A stretch of 64,000 bases of DNA from Allorhizobium borbori (GTDB lineage Bacteria > Pseudomonadota > Alphaproteobacteria > Rhizobiales > Rhizobiaceae): NCBI RefSeq assembly GCF_014196535.1, contig NZ_JACIDU010000008.1, forward strand, positions 62,001 through 126,000, written 5' to 3'. Below, piece after piece: positions 26,743 to 35,286 of this stretch. The first letter of the stretch is position 1. Every line of letters starts with the position of its first letter. A program made the translations under genes and the position numbers. A model generated the notes under the pieces. The model saw only the letters and a program-made list of their open reading frames with translations, made no database searches and was not told the origin of the DNA.

Positions 26743-28124
26743 AGCCCTCTCCGCTTTACAGCCTGACAGCCCTGACTATTGCCGGCTTCGTGCTGCTGTT
26801 CATCTATGCGTTCCATCAACTGGTGCAGATCCAGCAGGCCGTTCATACGGGCACTGGCAAGAACATGTTGTGGACCATTTCACAGGCCGAGCGCGAGGCC
26901 AGGAAGCTGGACAATGCACTTCTGGATGCAGGAGGCCGGCCCGACGGCCTCACCGAGGTGTCCCATCGGCTCGATATTCTCGTCAGTCGTATCGCCATGT
27001 TCAACGAGGGGCCGCAACACGATTATTTCCTGCGAATCGGGCTCGGTCCGAAGCTGGAACAAAGCACCCGCTCCATGCGTGACATAACTGCCATTCTGGA
27101 CCCGGGAATCGTTGCAGGACGGATAGAGGCCGATCGGGTACGCGCCGTCCTCGTGCCCATGATGGACGATTTGGGGCGTCTCGCCAATCGCGCGACGCTT
27201 GCGGAACTCGACGATGCCAGCCAGAACCGCCAGAACCAGAGCAAGGCGTTGACGCTGGCCATCGCTGCCGTCGTTGGGCTGATGCTGACCGGTGCGTTCC
27301 TGATCTGGCGGCTGCTGGCCAGCACCCGTGCCGCCGTGCAGAGCGGTCACGCACTCGCCGAACACAAGGCCCGGCTGGAGGCAATGGTGCAGGAGCGAAC
27401 AGCCGCTCTTTCGACAGCGCTCGAAAAGGAAAAGACCACCAGCGAAATCTACCGCAGTTTCATCACCACCGTCTCGCACCAGTTCCGCACGCCGCTTTCG
27501 ATCATCGATATGGTCGCCCAAAGCTTTATCCGCAGACCGGCGGCATTTCCGCCCGAAATCGTGGCGGAAAAGGCGCTTCGCATCCGCAACGCCTGTATAA
27601 GGCTCATGCGGATGCTGGAGAGTACGACGAATGCGGCGAGGCTGGATGGTGGCGCGGTTCCCGTGGAAATGGTCAACGATGACCTGGCCCACATCGCCGA
27701 AAATGCCTGCACCTACCAGCGCGAGCTTTCACCCGAACGCCGTATCCTGCTGGAAGCCGAAAGCCGTGATTTTTCCTGCCGGGCGGATTCGGCGCTGATC
27801 GAACAGGTGCTTCTCAACCTCCTGTCCAATGCCACCAAATATTCACCTGCCAACGAACCGATCGTCGTCAGCATCACGGGCGATGCGGATCATGTTCGTT
27901 GCGCGGTGTCGGACAGGGGCATCGGCATTCCCGCCGCCGATCGCGAAAAAATATTCACCCGCTTCTTCCGGGCCGGCAATGCCGTCTATATTCCGGGTAC
28001 CGGTCTCGGCCTGAATCTGTCGCGGGCCATCGTCGCCCTGCATGGTGGCACCCTCGATTTCGCTCCTGCGGCCGATGTCGGGACGGTCTTCACAATGACA
28101 CTGCCGCGCCGAAAGGAGGCATGA
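26739..28124 (+). CDS. Membrane sensor histidine kinase
   Basis: The 461-aa kinase has two membrane helices (about 8-26 and 172-192) enclosing a roughly 145-residue, mostly helical periplasmic region without a recognised domain. The HisKA domain carries H247 in TTVSHQFRTPLSII. HATPase boxes are NLLSNATKYS (N), DRGIGIP (G1) and GTGLGLNLS (G2). The ATG overlaps the upstream sulfite-oxidase-fold gene by four bases, so that exported protein is a likely input partner. The response-regulator gene follows. Signal unknown; the fold of the partner hints at a redox or small-anion cue, which is speculation. Confidence 0.87.
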   Translation: MKPSPLYSLTALTIAGFVLLFIYAFHQLVQIQQAVHTGTGKNMLWTISQAEREARKLDNALLDAGGRPDGLTEVSHRLDILVSRIAMFNEGPQHDYFLRIGLGPKLEQSTRSMRDITAILDPGIVAGRIEADRVRAVLVPMMDDLGRLANRATLAELDDASQNRQNQSKALTLAIAAVVGLMLTGAFLIWRLLASTRAAVQSGHALAEHKARLEAMVQERTAALSTALEKEKTTSEIYRSFITTVSHQFRTPLSIIDMVAQSFIRRPAAFPPEIVAEKALRIRNACIRLMRMLESTTNAARLDGGAVPVEMVNDDLAHIAENACTYQRELSPERRILLEAESRDFSCRADSALIEQVLLNLLSNATKYSPANEPIVVSITGDADHVRCAVSDRGIGIPAADREKIFTRFFRAGNAVYIPGTGLGLNLSRAIVALHGGTLDFAPAADVGTVFTMTLPRRKEA

Positions 28125-28126
28125 CC

Positions 28127-28771
28127 ATGCCGCATCGCGTCATCATTCTCTGTATCGAGGACGAGTGCGACCTGCGCACCGAACTGGCGGAGGAGCTGGG
28201 CGCGTCCGGCTACAATGTTCTAACGGCAAGCGATGGCCCATCGGCACTTGGCATTCTTTCCCAGCAGACGCCTGATCTCATCTTTTGCGACGTCATGATG
28301 CCGGGCCTCAACGGGATCGACCTGATTTCCGAGATCCGGCGTTTCCGTCCGGCCCTTGCCGCCGTGCCGATCGTGCTCCTGACGGCGCTGGCAGACCGGC
28401 GCGACGAACTGGCAGGCCGGCAAGCCGGCGCCGACGATTATCTGGTGAAGCCAATTGACTATGACCTTCTGCATGCCGTGATCCGCAACAAGGTGGCTTT
28501 GGTCGAGCGCATCCGCACCGCCGCCATCGCGCCGCCCGGCCCGGATGGCCTTATCCACCTTTCCCGGCGGGAAACGGAAGTGCTGCGGGAACTGGGGCTT
28601 GGCAACCGCACCCGCGAGATCGCGGCCAAGTTCAGCCTGTCCGAACACACCGTCAGCGACTATGTGAAGGCCATCTATTCCAAGCTCGGTATTTCCTCGC
28701 GCGCCGAGGCAGTGCGCGAAGCGCTGCGCCGCCAGCTTATCGCACTCGACAGGGACGGCGAGCCCGGCTGA
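28127..28771 (+). CDS. Response regulator with LuxR-type DNA-binding domain
   Basis: The 214-aa protein has a receiver with D55 in FCDVMMPG, acidic E11/D12 and the conserved Lys in LVKPIDYD. A GerE/LuxR helix-turn-helix occupies about 148-205 (LSRRETEVLRELGLGNRTRE). The start at 28127 is preferred because GGAGG ends seven bases before it; ATG at 28121 overlaps the kinase stop and also fits the frame. The kinase upstream has a HisKA-type domain, which more often pairs with OmpR-type regulators, so this LuxR-type pairing is slightly unusual. The stop is 6 bp from the convergent binding-protein gene. Confidence 0.88.
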   Translation: MPHRVIILCIEDECDLRTELAEELGASGYNVLTASDGPSALGILSQQTPDLIFCDVMMPGLNGIDLISEIRRFRPALAAVPIVLLTALADRRDELAGRQAGADDYLVKPIDYDLLHAVIRNKVALVERIRTAAIAPPGPDGLIHLSRRETEVLRELGLGNRTREIAAKFSLSEHTVSDYVKAIYSKLGISSRAEAVREALRRQLIALDRDGEPG

Positions 28772-28777
28772 AATGCG

Positions 28778-29857
28778 TCAGCGCCGCGGGATCAACCGTT
28801 TCCAGTCGGCAATGAAGTGCGACCGCTGAATGGCGTCCTGCGCTGCCAGAAGCGCAGGGCCGATGCGAATAGGCCTTCCGATGCCCGATTCCATCAGTGA
28901 TTCCGGCCCATCCACCCCTTCCGGCAAGGGTTCGCCCTCATCGAAGAAGAAAGCCCGCTCCCTCGCCACGCGCCGACCTCGCGGCGAAAGCAGGTAGTTG
29001 AGGAACTCCTTGCCGATCTGCGGACGCGGTGCATTGTTGGGGATCATCGCCCCGCGCGACAGGACCAGCGCGTAATCCTGCGGCACGACGATGGCAAGCG
29101 CAGGGTTTGCCCGCGCCGCCGCATAGGCATAGGACCCCAGCACATTATAGGCGATGCGGACATTTCCCGCCGCGGTTTCGCCGAGAACCTCGCTGTTGCA
29201 GCAGCGTGTGACCGTATCCGACCGGCTCAGGCTCTCGATCAGCCGTCCATAGGTCGTGGGCGCCTGGCGTGAATCGTGGAAGGCCAGCAGATAGCCGACC
29301 CCGGACGCCTCGATGTCATAGGTCCCGATCCGGCCGCGATAGGCATCCGGCTTGCGGCGCAGCAGATCGGCCAGCGCCTCATGGCTGCGCGGCACATCCT
29401 CCGGCGGCACTGACCGGCGATCATAAACGAAGACGACCGGCTCGAAGGTAAAGCCGAAGATCTCGTTGCGCCAGTTTGCCCAGCTCGGCACCGTCAATGT
29501 TTCGGTCGAGCGATGCGGCTGGGCGCAACCGTCATTGGCGAGACGAACAAGCTGGTCCACCGACGAGGACAGCAGAATGTCTCCGCTTTCCACCGCACCG
29601 GTGCAGGCTTCCTGCGCCTGGCGGAACAGGTCATTGGTAACGTACTCGACGAATTCGATGGTGACGCCCGGAGCCATCTGCTGGAAGTCCTCGATCAGCG
29701 GGCGCATCGCGTCGAGATCGGTCGCGGCATGGATGACGAGCCGGCCCGCCTCCGGCCCCGGCGCCGGGAAGATTTCCCGCGCGCCCTCCAGCGCACCGGC
29801 TGGGCCTAAGGTTGTGAACCACAAGGCAAGCGTCGCGAGGGAAGCGGACAACCTCAT
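28778..29857 (-). CDS. Periplasmic solute-binding protein linked to a two-component system
   Basis: The 359-aa exported protein (signal about 1-23) has a type II periplasmic-binding fold like the iron/sulfate/phosphonate binding proteins: LVIHAATDLDAMRPLIEDF, FVYDRRSVP, YDIEASGVGYLLAF and the C-terminal region with SPRGRRVARERAFF. No permease or ATPase gene is adjacent. Its ATG overlaps the stop of the histidine kinase gene by four bases, third after regulator and kinase, resembling systems where a binding protein presents its ligand to the kinase. Paired cysteines CC near 220 are unusual. Ligand unknown. Confidence 0.8.
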   Translation of the reverse strand: MRLSASLATLALWFTTLGPAGALEGAREIFPAPGPEAGRLVIHAATDLDAMRPLIEDFQQMAPGVTIEFVEYVTNDLFRQAQEACTGAVESGDILLSSSVDQLVRLANDGCAQPHRSTETLTVPSWANWRNEIFGFTFEPVVFVYDRRSVPPEDVPRSHEALADLLRRKPDAYRGRIGTYDIEASGVGYLLAFHDSRQAPTTYGRLIESLSRSDTVTRCCNSEVLGETAAGNVRIAYNVLGSYAYAAARANPALAIVVPQDYALVLSRGAMIPNNAPRPQIGKEFLNYLLSPRGRRVARERAFFFDEGEPLPEGVDGPESLMESGIGRPIRIGPALLAAQDAIQRSHFIADWKRLIPRR

Positions 29858-31257
29858 GACGCATCCCCCTTCTCAATCGGCGCGCTTGAGAGCGGCAATG
29901 CAATCTGGATCGCAAAGGGTGCCGTCTCGGATTTCGTGCGAAACCGCAGCCCCCCCTTCAGCGCTCCTGCCACCTCGGCCGCTATGGCAAAGCCCAGCCC
30001 GCTGGCTGCCCCATCGCTCTGGCTGGAATGAAACCGTTTGAGCACGTTGCTCCATTCCGCCTCGGGAATCCCCGCCCCGTCATCACTCACTTCCACGACA
30101 CCGAAATCGCCATCACGCCAGACTTTGACGTCCAGCCGGGCGCTTGCACCATGGCGCAGGGCGTTATCGATGATGTTGACGATGGCCTCGCGCAGGCTGA
30201 GTTCGTCGCCCGTGACATAAAGCGCTTCCTCCGACGCCTCGAAGGAGACAACGAGATCGGGATCGACGGTGATCGGAATGGCGGCCCGAAATGCCTTGCG
30301 GGCCACATCGTTCAGCGCGACCGGCGTCAGGTGTACGGAATCGAAGCGGTGAATGACCATCGCGTGGTTCAGAAGCTGGTTGGTGAACCGCGCAAGTTCG
30401 GCAGCGCGGCGACGCACCCGCTCCAGATGGCGGCGACCTTCAGGCGGCAGTTGATCCTCATCGATCAGGCTCACCTGTGCATTGAGCGCCGTCAGCGGCG
30501 TCCGGATCTGGTGGGCGCTGTCTGCGATATAGCGCTGCATGAGTTGCATACGCTCCGAAAGCCGCGTGATGAAATGATTGATCGAGCTGACGAAAGGCGA
30601 AAGCTCGGCGGGGACTGACACATCGAGCGGTGTCAGGTCCTGCGGTTCGCGACGCGACAGAGCCTCACCCAGCCGCGCCACCGGCGCCAGCGAATAGCGC
30701 ACGGCGAGCGCAGCGCCGCCCAGCGCCAGAAGGCTCATGACCGCCACGAGAACAGTCGCACGCACCGTGAGTTCCGATGCCAGCGCCCGGCGCGATTCCA
30801 CCGTTTGCGCCACGATGACATTCGCCCAGCCGACACCCTGAGGCAGGCTCAGCGCACGGGCGATGGTAACCGTACGGATATCCTCGCCCTTATATGAACC
30901 GTCGGCGAAACGCGGTTGCTTGCGGCTGGCATCGATATCCGCGCCAGTGTCGAGGTCGGTGTAGCCGGTCAGCGTCTTTCCACCGGGCGCGATGACCCGG
31001 TAAAAAATGCGATCGCTTTCGGCGAGACCCAGAAGCTCGAAGGCCGAGGCGGGAAGCTCGAACTGCAATTCACCATCGCGCACTGTCAGGCTTTCCGTCA
31101 TCTGGAAGGCCGAACCGAGCAAAAGCCTGTCATAGGCCTCGTCGGCGGCGGCGCGGGCATAAAACCACGCCGCGGTGATGAGGCCGGCGGCGCTGATGGC
31201 CAGAACGATGGACATGCGCCACATGAGGCGCGAGAAAAGCGACCCCTTACCCGACAT
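29854..31257 (-). CDS. Membrane sensor histidine kinase (TctE/QseC-like)
   Basis: The 467-aa kinase has membrane helix about 14-33, a periplasmic sensor about 34-165, membrane helix about 166-186, then HAMP-like linker, HisKA with H249 in DSAHQIRTPLTAL, and HATPase with IIDNALRHG, DDGAGIP and SGLGFAIA. The N-terminal sensor resembles the 2CSK_N type of tricarboxylate-sensing TctE kinases. The ATG overlaps the upstream regulator gene by 11 bases and the stop overlaps the binding-protein start. The gene set regulator-kinase-binding protein implies a ligand-loaded periplasmic protein as its input. Confidence 0.88.
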   Translation of the reverse strand: MSGKGSLFSRLMWRMSIVLAISAAGLITAAWFYARAAADEAYDRLLLGSAFQMTESLTVRDGELQFELPASAFELLGLAESDRIFYRVIAPGGKTLTGYTDLDTGADIDASRKQPRFADGSYKGEDIRTVTIARALSLPQGVGWANVIVAQTVESRRALASELTVRATVLVAVMSLLALGGAALAVRYSLAPVARLGEALSRREPQDLTPLDVSVPAELSPFVSSINHFITRLSERMQLMQRYIADSAHQIRTPLTALNAQVSLIDEDQLPPEGRRHLERVRRRAAELARFTNQLLNHAMVIHRFDSVHLTPVALNDVARKAFRAAIPITVDPDLVVSFEASEEALYVTGDELSLREAIVNIIDNALRHGASARLDVKVWRDGDFGVVEVSDDGAGIPEAEWSNVLKRFHSSQSDGAASGLGFAIAAEVAGALKGGLRFRTKSETAPFAIQIALPLSSAPIEKGDAS

Positions 31258-31921
31258 CGGCCACCAACTGATAACCGATGCCGCGCAGCGTCACGATACG
31301 GGCGCTCGCCCCTTCAAGTTTCTTGCGCAACCGCCCGACATAGAGTTCAACGGCATTCGGCCCGCCAGCCTCATCGAAGCCGAACAGGCGTTCCAGCAAT
31401 TCTTCCTTGGTGAAAACCCTGCCGGGGCGTGACGCCAGAATTTCCAGAAGCGCCATCTCGCGTCGCTTCAACTGCACTTCGCGGCGCCCGACGCGTACGC
31501 TGCGATTCGTCATGTCGAGCGTCACGTCCCCGCAAACGATGACATTGGTCGCCTCACCGCCGGCGCGGCGGCGCATCAGAACGCGGGCACGCGCCTCCAG
31601 CTCACGAAAGTCGAAAGGCTTGACCAGATAGTCGTCGGCCCCGAGATCGAGCGCGCTCACCCGGTCATCGATTTCCGAGCGGGCGGTCAACACCAGAACC
31701 GGCACACCATTGCCGCGCTGGCGGATGGCCTTGAGCAGCGTAAAACCGTCAAGGCCCGGCAGCATGACATCGAGGATCACGAGATCGTAGTCTGTGAACG
31801 ACAGGATGTCGCCCGCAACGGCGCCGTCAGTCTCCCAGTCCACGGTATGCCCCGCCTGCTGAAAGCGCCGACAGATCGCCTCGCCAACGTCATGTGTGTC
31901 CTCGGCCAGAAAAATCCTCAT
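31247..31921 (-). CDS. OmpR/TctD-type response regulator
   Basis: The 224-aa regulator has E7/D8, phospho-acceptor D51 in VILDVMLPG and a conserved Lys in LVKPFDF. It ends in a winged-helix trans_reg_C domain (about 130-222) with LKRREMALLEIL, FTKEELLERLFG and the RKKLEG...VTLRGIGYQL end. It heads a three-gene operon with kinase and binding protein. It starts 56 bp after the deaminase gene stop on the same strand, so it may have its own promoter or be read through from the nucleobase operon. Its targets are unknown. Confidence 0.9.
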   Translation of the reverse strand: MRIFLAEDTHDVGEAICRRFQQAGHTVDWETDGAVAGDILSFTDYDLVILDVMLPGLDGFTLLKAIRQRGNGVPVLVLTARSEIDDRVSALDLGADDYLVKPFDFRELEARARVLMRRRAGGEATNVIVCGDVTLDMTNRSVRVGRREVQLKRREMALLEILASRPGRVFTKEELLERLFGFDEAGGPNAVELYVGRLRKKLEGASARIVTLRGIGYQLVADVG

Positions 31922-31977
31922 GCGCGTTCATCGCACGCCGCCCATGGCCCGATCAAGGTGGCTTGTGCGCAGCGACC

Positions 31978-33273
31978 TCAGCCCGCCGCGACCGGGACGA
32001 AATCGAGCCCGCCATCGATCGTGGCCGGACGGCCTTTCAGGAAGAGTTCGCTGATACGCGGGGCCGTGCGGCTGATGACCCTGCCGGCCTTGAGAACATA
32101 GAGCCGCGCCGGCTTCAATCGCAGCGCCTCCTGCACATCGGCGGCCTGCAACACGACGAGATCGGCCTTGCAGCCGGTAGCGAGGCCATAACCCTCGATG
32201 CCCATGGTGCGCGCGGAATTGACGGTCACTGCATCGAAAAGCTGCTTCTTTTCCTCAATGCCGCCCATCTGCGACACATGCAGCGCCATATGCGCCACTT
32301 CCAGCATGTCACCAGAGCCCATGGAATACCACGGGTCCATCACGCAATCATGACCAAAGGACACGTTGAGGCCCGCCGCCATCAGTTCCCGCACCCGCGT
32401 CATGCCACGGCGCTTCGGGTAGGTATCGTGCCGGCCTTGCAGCATGATGTTGATGAGCGGGTTGGGGATGACGTTGATTTCGGCCTCCGCCATCAGCGGA
32501 ATGAGCTTCGAGACATAATAGTTATCCATCGAATGCATGGAGGTGAGATGCGAACCGGCGACGCGGCCCTGAAGACCGAAACGGACCGTTTCCGCCGCCA
32601 GTGTTTCGATGTGGCGCGACAGGGGATCGTCAGTTTCGTCGCAGTGCATGTCGACCGCAAGTCCCCGGTCAGCGGCGATGCGGCAGAGCGCTTCCACCGA
32701 TTTGCGGCCTTCATCCATGGTGCGTTCGAAATGCGGAATGCCGCCGACGATCTCGACGCCCATATCCAGCGCTCTGGCGAGCGAGGCCACCCCTTCCGGC
32801 GCACGGTAATAGCCATCCTGCGGGAAGGCGACGAGTTGCAGGTCGATATAGGGTTTCACGATCTCGCGCACTTCCAGCAGCGCTTCGGCCGTCACGAGAC
32901 GCGGATCGGAGGTATCGACGTGGCTACGAATGTAAAGCAGTCCCTGACTGACGGCGAGATCGCAATAACGCACCGCCCGTTCGATCAATGCCTCCTTCGT
33001 CAGCGTCGGGCGCAGTTCACCCCACAGCGAAATGCCTTCCAGCAGCGTGCCGGAGACGTTCATGCGCGGCAGGCCAAGCGAGAGCGTAGCATCCATGTGG
33101 AAATGCGGATCGCAGAAGGCGGGGCTGACAAGGCGGCCGCTGGCGTCGATTTCCTCGACAGCCACAGCCTCGATGCGCTTTTCGATGGCCGCGATCCGCC
33201 CGGCGGTCACGCCGATATCGAAGCCCTTGCGGCCATCGGAGAGATTGGCATTACGGATGATGAGATCGAACAT
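31978..33273 (-). CDS. CodA-like cytosine/5-methylcytosine-type deaminase (amidohydrolase)
   Basis: The 431-aa protein aligns with E. coli CodA over most of its length as I recall it, with metal and catalytic residues at a constant offset of four: H57, H59, H210, E213, H242 and D309. The shared SMHSMDNYYVSKLIPL, LQGRHDTYPKRRGMTR and GHD..MDPWY regions are clear. The residue after D309 is C310, where E. coli CodA has Asp314, a position that shapes the pocket around pyrimidine C5. That change points away from plain cytosine and possibly to 5-methylcytosine or another base. It is the last gene of the nucleobase importer operon, 22 bp after a permease gene. Confidence 0.85.
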   Translation of the reverse strand: MFDLIIRNANLSDGRKGFDIGVTAGRIAAIEKRIEAVAVEEIDASGRLVSPAFCDPHFHMDATLSLGLPRMNVSGTLLEGISLWGELRPTLTKEALIERAVRYCDLAVSQGLLYIRSHVDTSDPRLVTAEALLEVREIVKPYIDLQLVAFPQDGYYRAPEGVASLARALDMGVEIVGGIPHFERTMDEGRKSVEALCRIAADRGLAVDMHCDETDDPLSRHIETLAAETVRFGLQGRVAGSHLTSMHSMDNYYVSKLIPLMAEAEINVIPNPLINIMLQGRHDTYPKRRGMTRVRELMAAGLNVSFGHDCVMDPWYSMGSGDMLEVAHMALHVSQMGGIEEKKQLFDAVTVNSARTMGIEGYGLATGCKADLVVLQAADVQEALRLKPARLYVLKAGRVISRTAPRISELFLKGRPATIDGGLDFVPVAAG

Positions 33274-33295
33274 GGAAGCCTCGCGAAATAGGGTA

Positions 33296-34240
33296 TCAGC
33301 GCTCGCCGCGCCGGTAGGGTTGCATCAGCGCCTGCGGCACACGAGCCCGGCGCGCCATCACGGCCAGCGCCACGATGGAAAGGATATAGGGGATCATCAG
33401 GAAGAGCTGATAGGGCACGGCACCGTTCAGCGCGGTTTGCAGGCGAAGCTGGAAACCGTCGAAGAAGGCAAAGAGCAGCGCGCCGAGAAGCGCCCGCCCC
33501 GGCCGCCACGAGGCGAAGACGACGAGCGCGATGCAGATCCAGCCGCGCCCCTGCACCATGGTGGGGAAGAAGCTGTTGAAGGCCGAGAGCGTGAGGAACG
33601 CACCGCCCACGCCCATCAGTGCCGAACCGGCGATCACCGCGCCATAACGCACCGCCATGGGGTTGATACCCTGCGCCTCCGCCGCATGCGGATTTTCACC
33701 GGCCATGCGGATGGCAAGGCCAAGTGGCGTGCGGAAGATGACATAAGCGAGGATGAGCGCGATCAGAATCGCCAGATAGGTCGGCGGCGTCTGGGTGAAG
33801 AAAGCCGGACCAAAGAAGGGCAGATCGGACAGGCCGGGGATGGCGATGGGCTGGAACGGCTCCACCGTTGGCGGCGTGCCGGCCACGGGCACCATCAGGC
33901 GGAAAACATAATAACTGAAACTCGAAGCAAACAGCGTGACGCCGAGACCCGACACATGCTGCGAAAGCCCGAGCGTGACAGTGAGCACCGCATGCAGGAA
34001 ACCGAAGACGCCGCCCGCCACCGCTGCTACCAGAATCCCGGTCCACAGATCGGCACCATTATAGACGGCCAGCCAGCCGATCATCGCGCCGAAGGTCATG
34101 ATACCCTCGATCCCGAGGTTCAATACGCCGGAGCGTTCGCACAACAGCGCGCCGAGCGTGCCGAGAATAAGCGGCGTGGCAATGCGCAGCACGGCCGCCC
34201 ACAGGCCGGCGGAAGCGAGAATATCCATCAACGCGCTCAT
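33296..34240 (-). CDS. Nucleoside/nucleobase ABC transporter permease (YufQ-like)
   Basis: The 314-aa multi-span permease belongs to the group that partners BMP-type binding proteins. Characteristic regions are ERSGVLNLGIEGIMTFGAM near the N-terminus, GLGVTLFASSFSYYVF and AVRYGAVIAGSALMGVGGAF. It pairs with the longer permease gene that it overlaps by four bases. With the ATPase and BMP protein it forms a guanosine/uridine-type uptake system in characterised relatives; the present substrate is inferred from the deaminase and is not proven. Confidence 0.85.
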   Translation of the reverse strand: MSALMDILASAGLWAAVLRIATPLILGTLGALLCERSGVLNLGIEGIMTFGAMIGWLAVYNGADLWTGILVAAVAGGVFGFLHAVLTVTLGLSQHVSGLGVTLFASSFSYYVFRLMVPVAGTPPTVEPFQPIAIPGLSDLPFFGPAFFTQTPPTYLAILIALILAYVIFRTPLGLAIRMAGENPHAAEAQGINPMAVRYGAVIAGSALMGVGGAFLTLSAFNSFFPTMVQGRGWICIALVVFASWRPGRALLGALLFAFFDGFQLRLQTALNGAVPYQLFLMIPYILSIVALAVMARRARVPQALMQPYRRGER

Positions 34241-35286
34241 CGGCTTATCCTGTATTGGGTGAAGAACACGGCGATCAGCATCGAGATCAAAGACAGCGCG
34301 ACCGTGACATCAGCGATATAGGTGGGAATTCCCATGCTGCGGCTCATGCCGTCAGCACCGACGAACATGATGGCGGTGAAGAGCGCGGCAAGCACCACGC
34401 CAAGCGGATTGAGGTTGGCGAGCATGGCCACCACGATGCCGGAGTAGCCGTAGCCGGGCGATAGGTCCGTGGTGACATAACCCTTGACGCCCATCACTTC
34501 GATGGCGCCGGCCAGACCGGCGAGACCGCCAGACATCATGGCGACGATGACCAGCGTGCGCGCCAGAGGCACGCCGGCAAAGCCGGCCCCTGCCGGATTG
34601 AGCCCCGCCGCCCGCGATTGCAGGCCGAACACCGTGCGCGACTGAACGAAATGAACGACAAGGGCAAGGACGACAGCAATCGCCAGCCCTATATGAAGCC
34701 TTGAGCGCGCCAGAAGCTTCGGCAGGCGCGCTGCATCAGCCACAGCTTCGGATTGCGGCCAGCCAAAGGCGGTCGGGTCCTTGAGAACGCCGTCAATCAA
34801 CATGGAAACGAAGAGGATGGCGACGAAGTTCAGAAGTAGCGTCGTCACCACTTCATCGACCGAGAAGCGCAGGCGAAGCCAGAGCGGAAAGAGCAGCAGA
34901 ACCATGCCGGCGATGGCGCCGACCACAAAAAGAATCGGGATCTGGAGAAGTGAGGGAAGCCCGCCGAAAAGATGCGCAGATGCCGCTGCAACCGCAATCG
35001 CCCCGAAATAGAACTGGCCTTCCGCGCCGATATTCCAGAGCCGTGCGCGAAAGGCGATGGCCGCGGCAAGTCCGGTCAGCATCAATGGAGCCGCACGCGT
35101 CAGCGTTTCGGTCGTGGAAAGCCGCGAGCCGAAGGCACCGGTCAGGATTTTCCAATAGGCGGTCAGGACCGGCGCACCGGCAAAGGCGATCAGCACGCCC
35201 GCCACGGCCAGTGCCGCGATGACGGCGATGACCGGGGTGGCGATAACCAGCGCCGCCGGGCGGTGTTCGCGTCGTTCAAACCGCAT
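34237..35286 (-). CDS. Nucleoside/nucleobase ABC transporter permease (YufP-like)
   Basis: The 349-aa permease has conserved LTGLAAAIAFRARLWNIGAEGQFYFGA and AGLNPAGAGFAGVPL regions of the BMP-associated family and around ten membrane spans. It forms a heterodimer with the product of 33296-34240. The start at 35286 overlaps the ATPase stop by 11 bases, so the two are tightly co-translated. Nothing degenerate seen. Confidence 0.85.
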   Translation of the reverse strand: MRFERREHRPAALVIATPVIAVIAALAVAGVLIAFAGAPVLTAYWKILTGAFGSRLSTTETLTRAAPLMLTGLAAAIAFRARLWNIGAEGQFYFGAIAVAAASAHLFGGLPSLLQIPILFVVGAIAGMVLLLFPLWLRLRFSVDEVVTTLLLNFVAILFVSMLIDGVLKDPTAFGWPQSEAVADAARLPKLLARSRLHIGLAIAVVLALVVHFVQSRTVFGLQSRAAGLNPAGAGFAGVPLARTLVIVAMMSGGLAGLAGAIEVMGVKGYVTTDLSPGYGYSGIVVAMLANLNPLGVVLAALFTAIMFVGADGMSRSMGIPTYIADVTVALSLISMLIAVFFTQYRISR

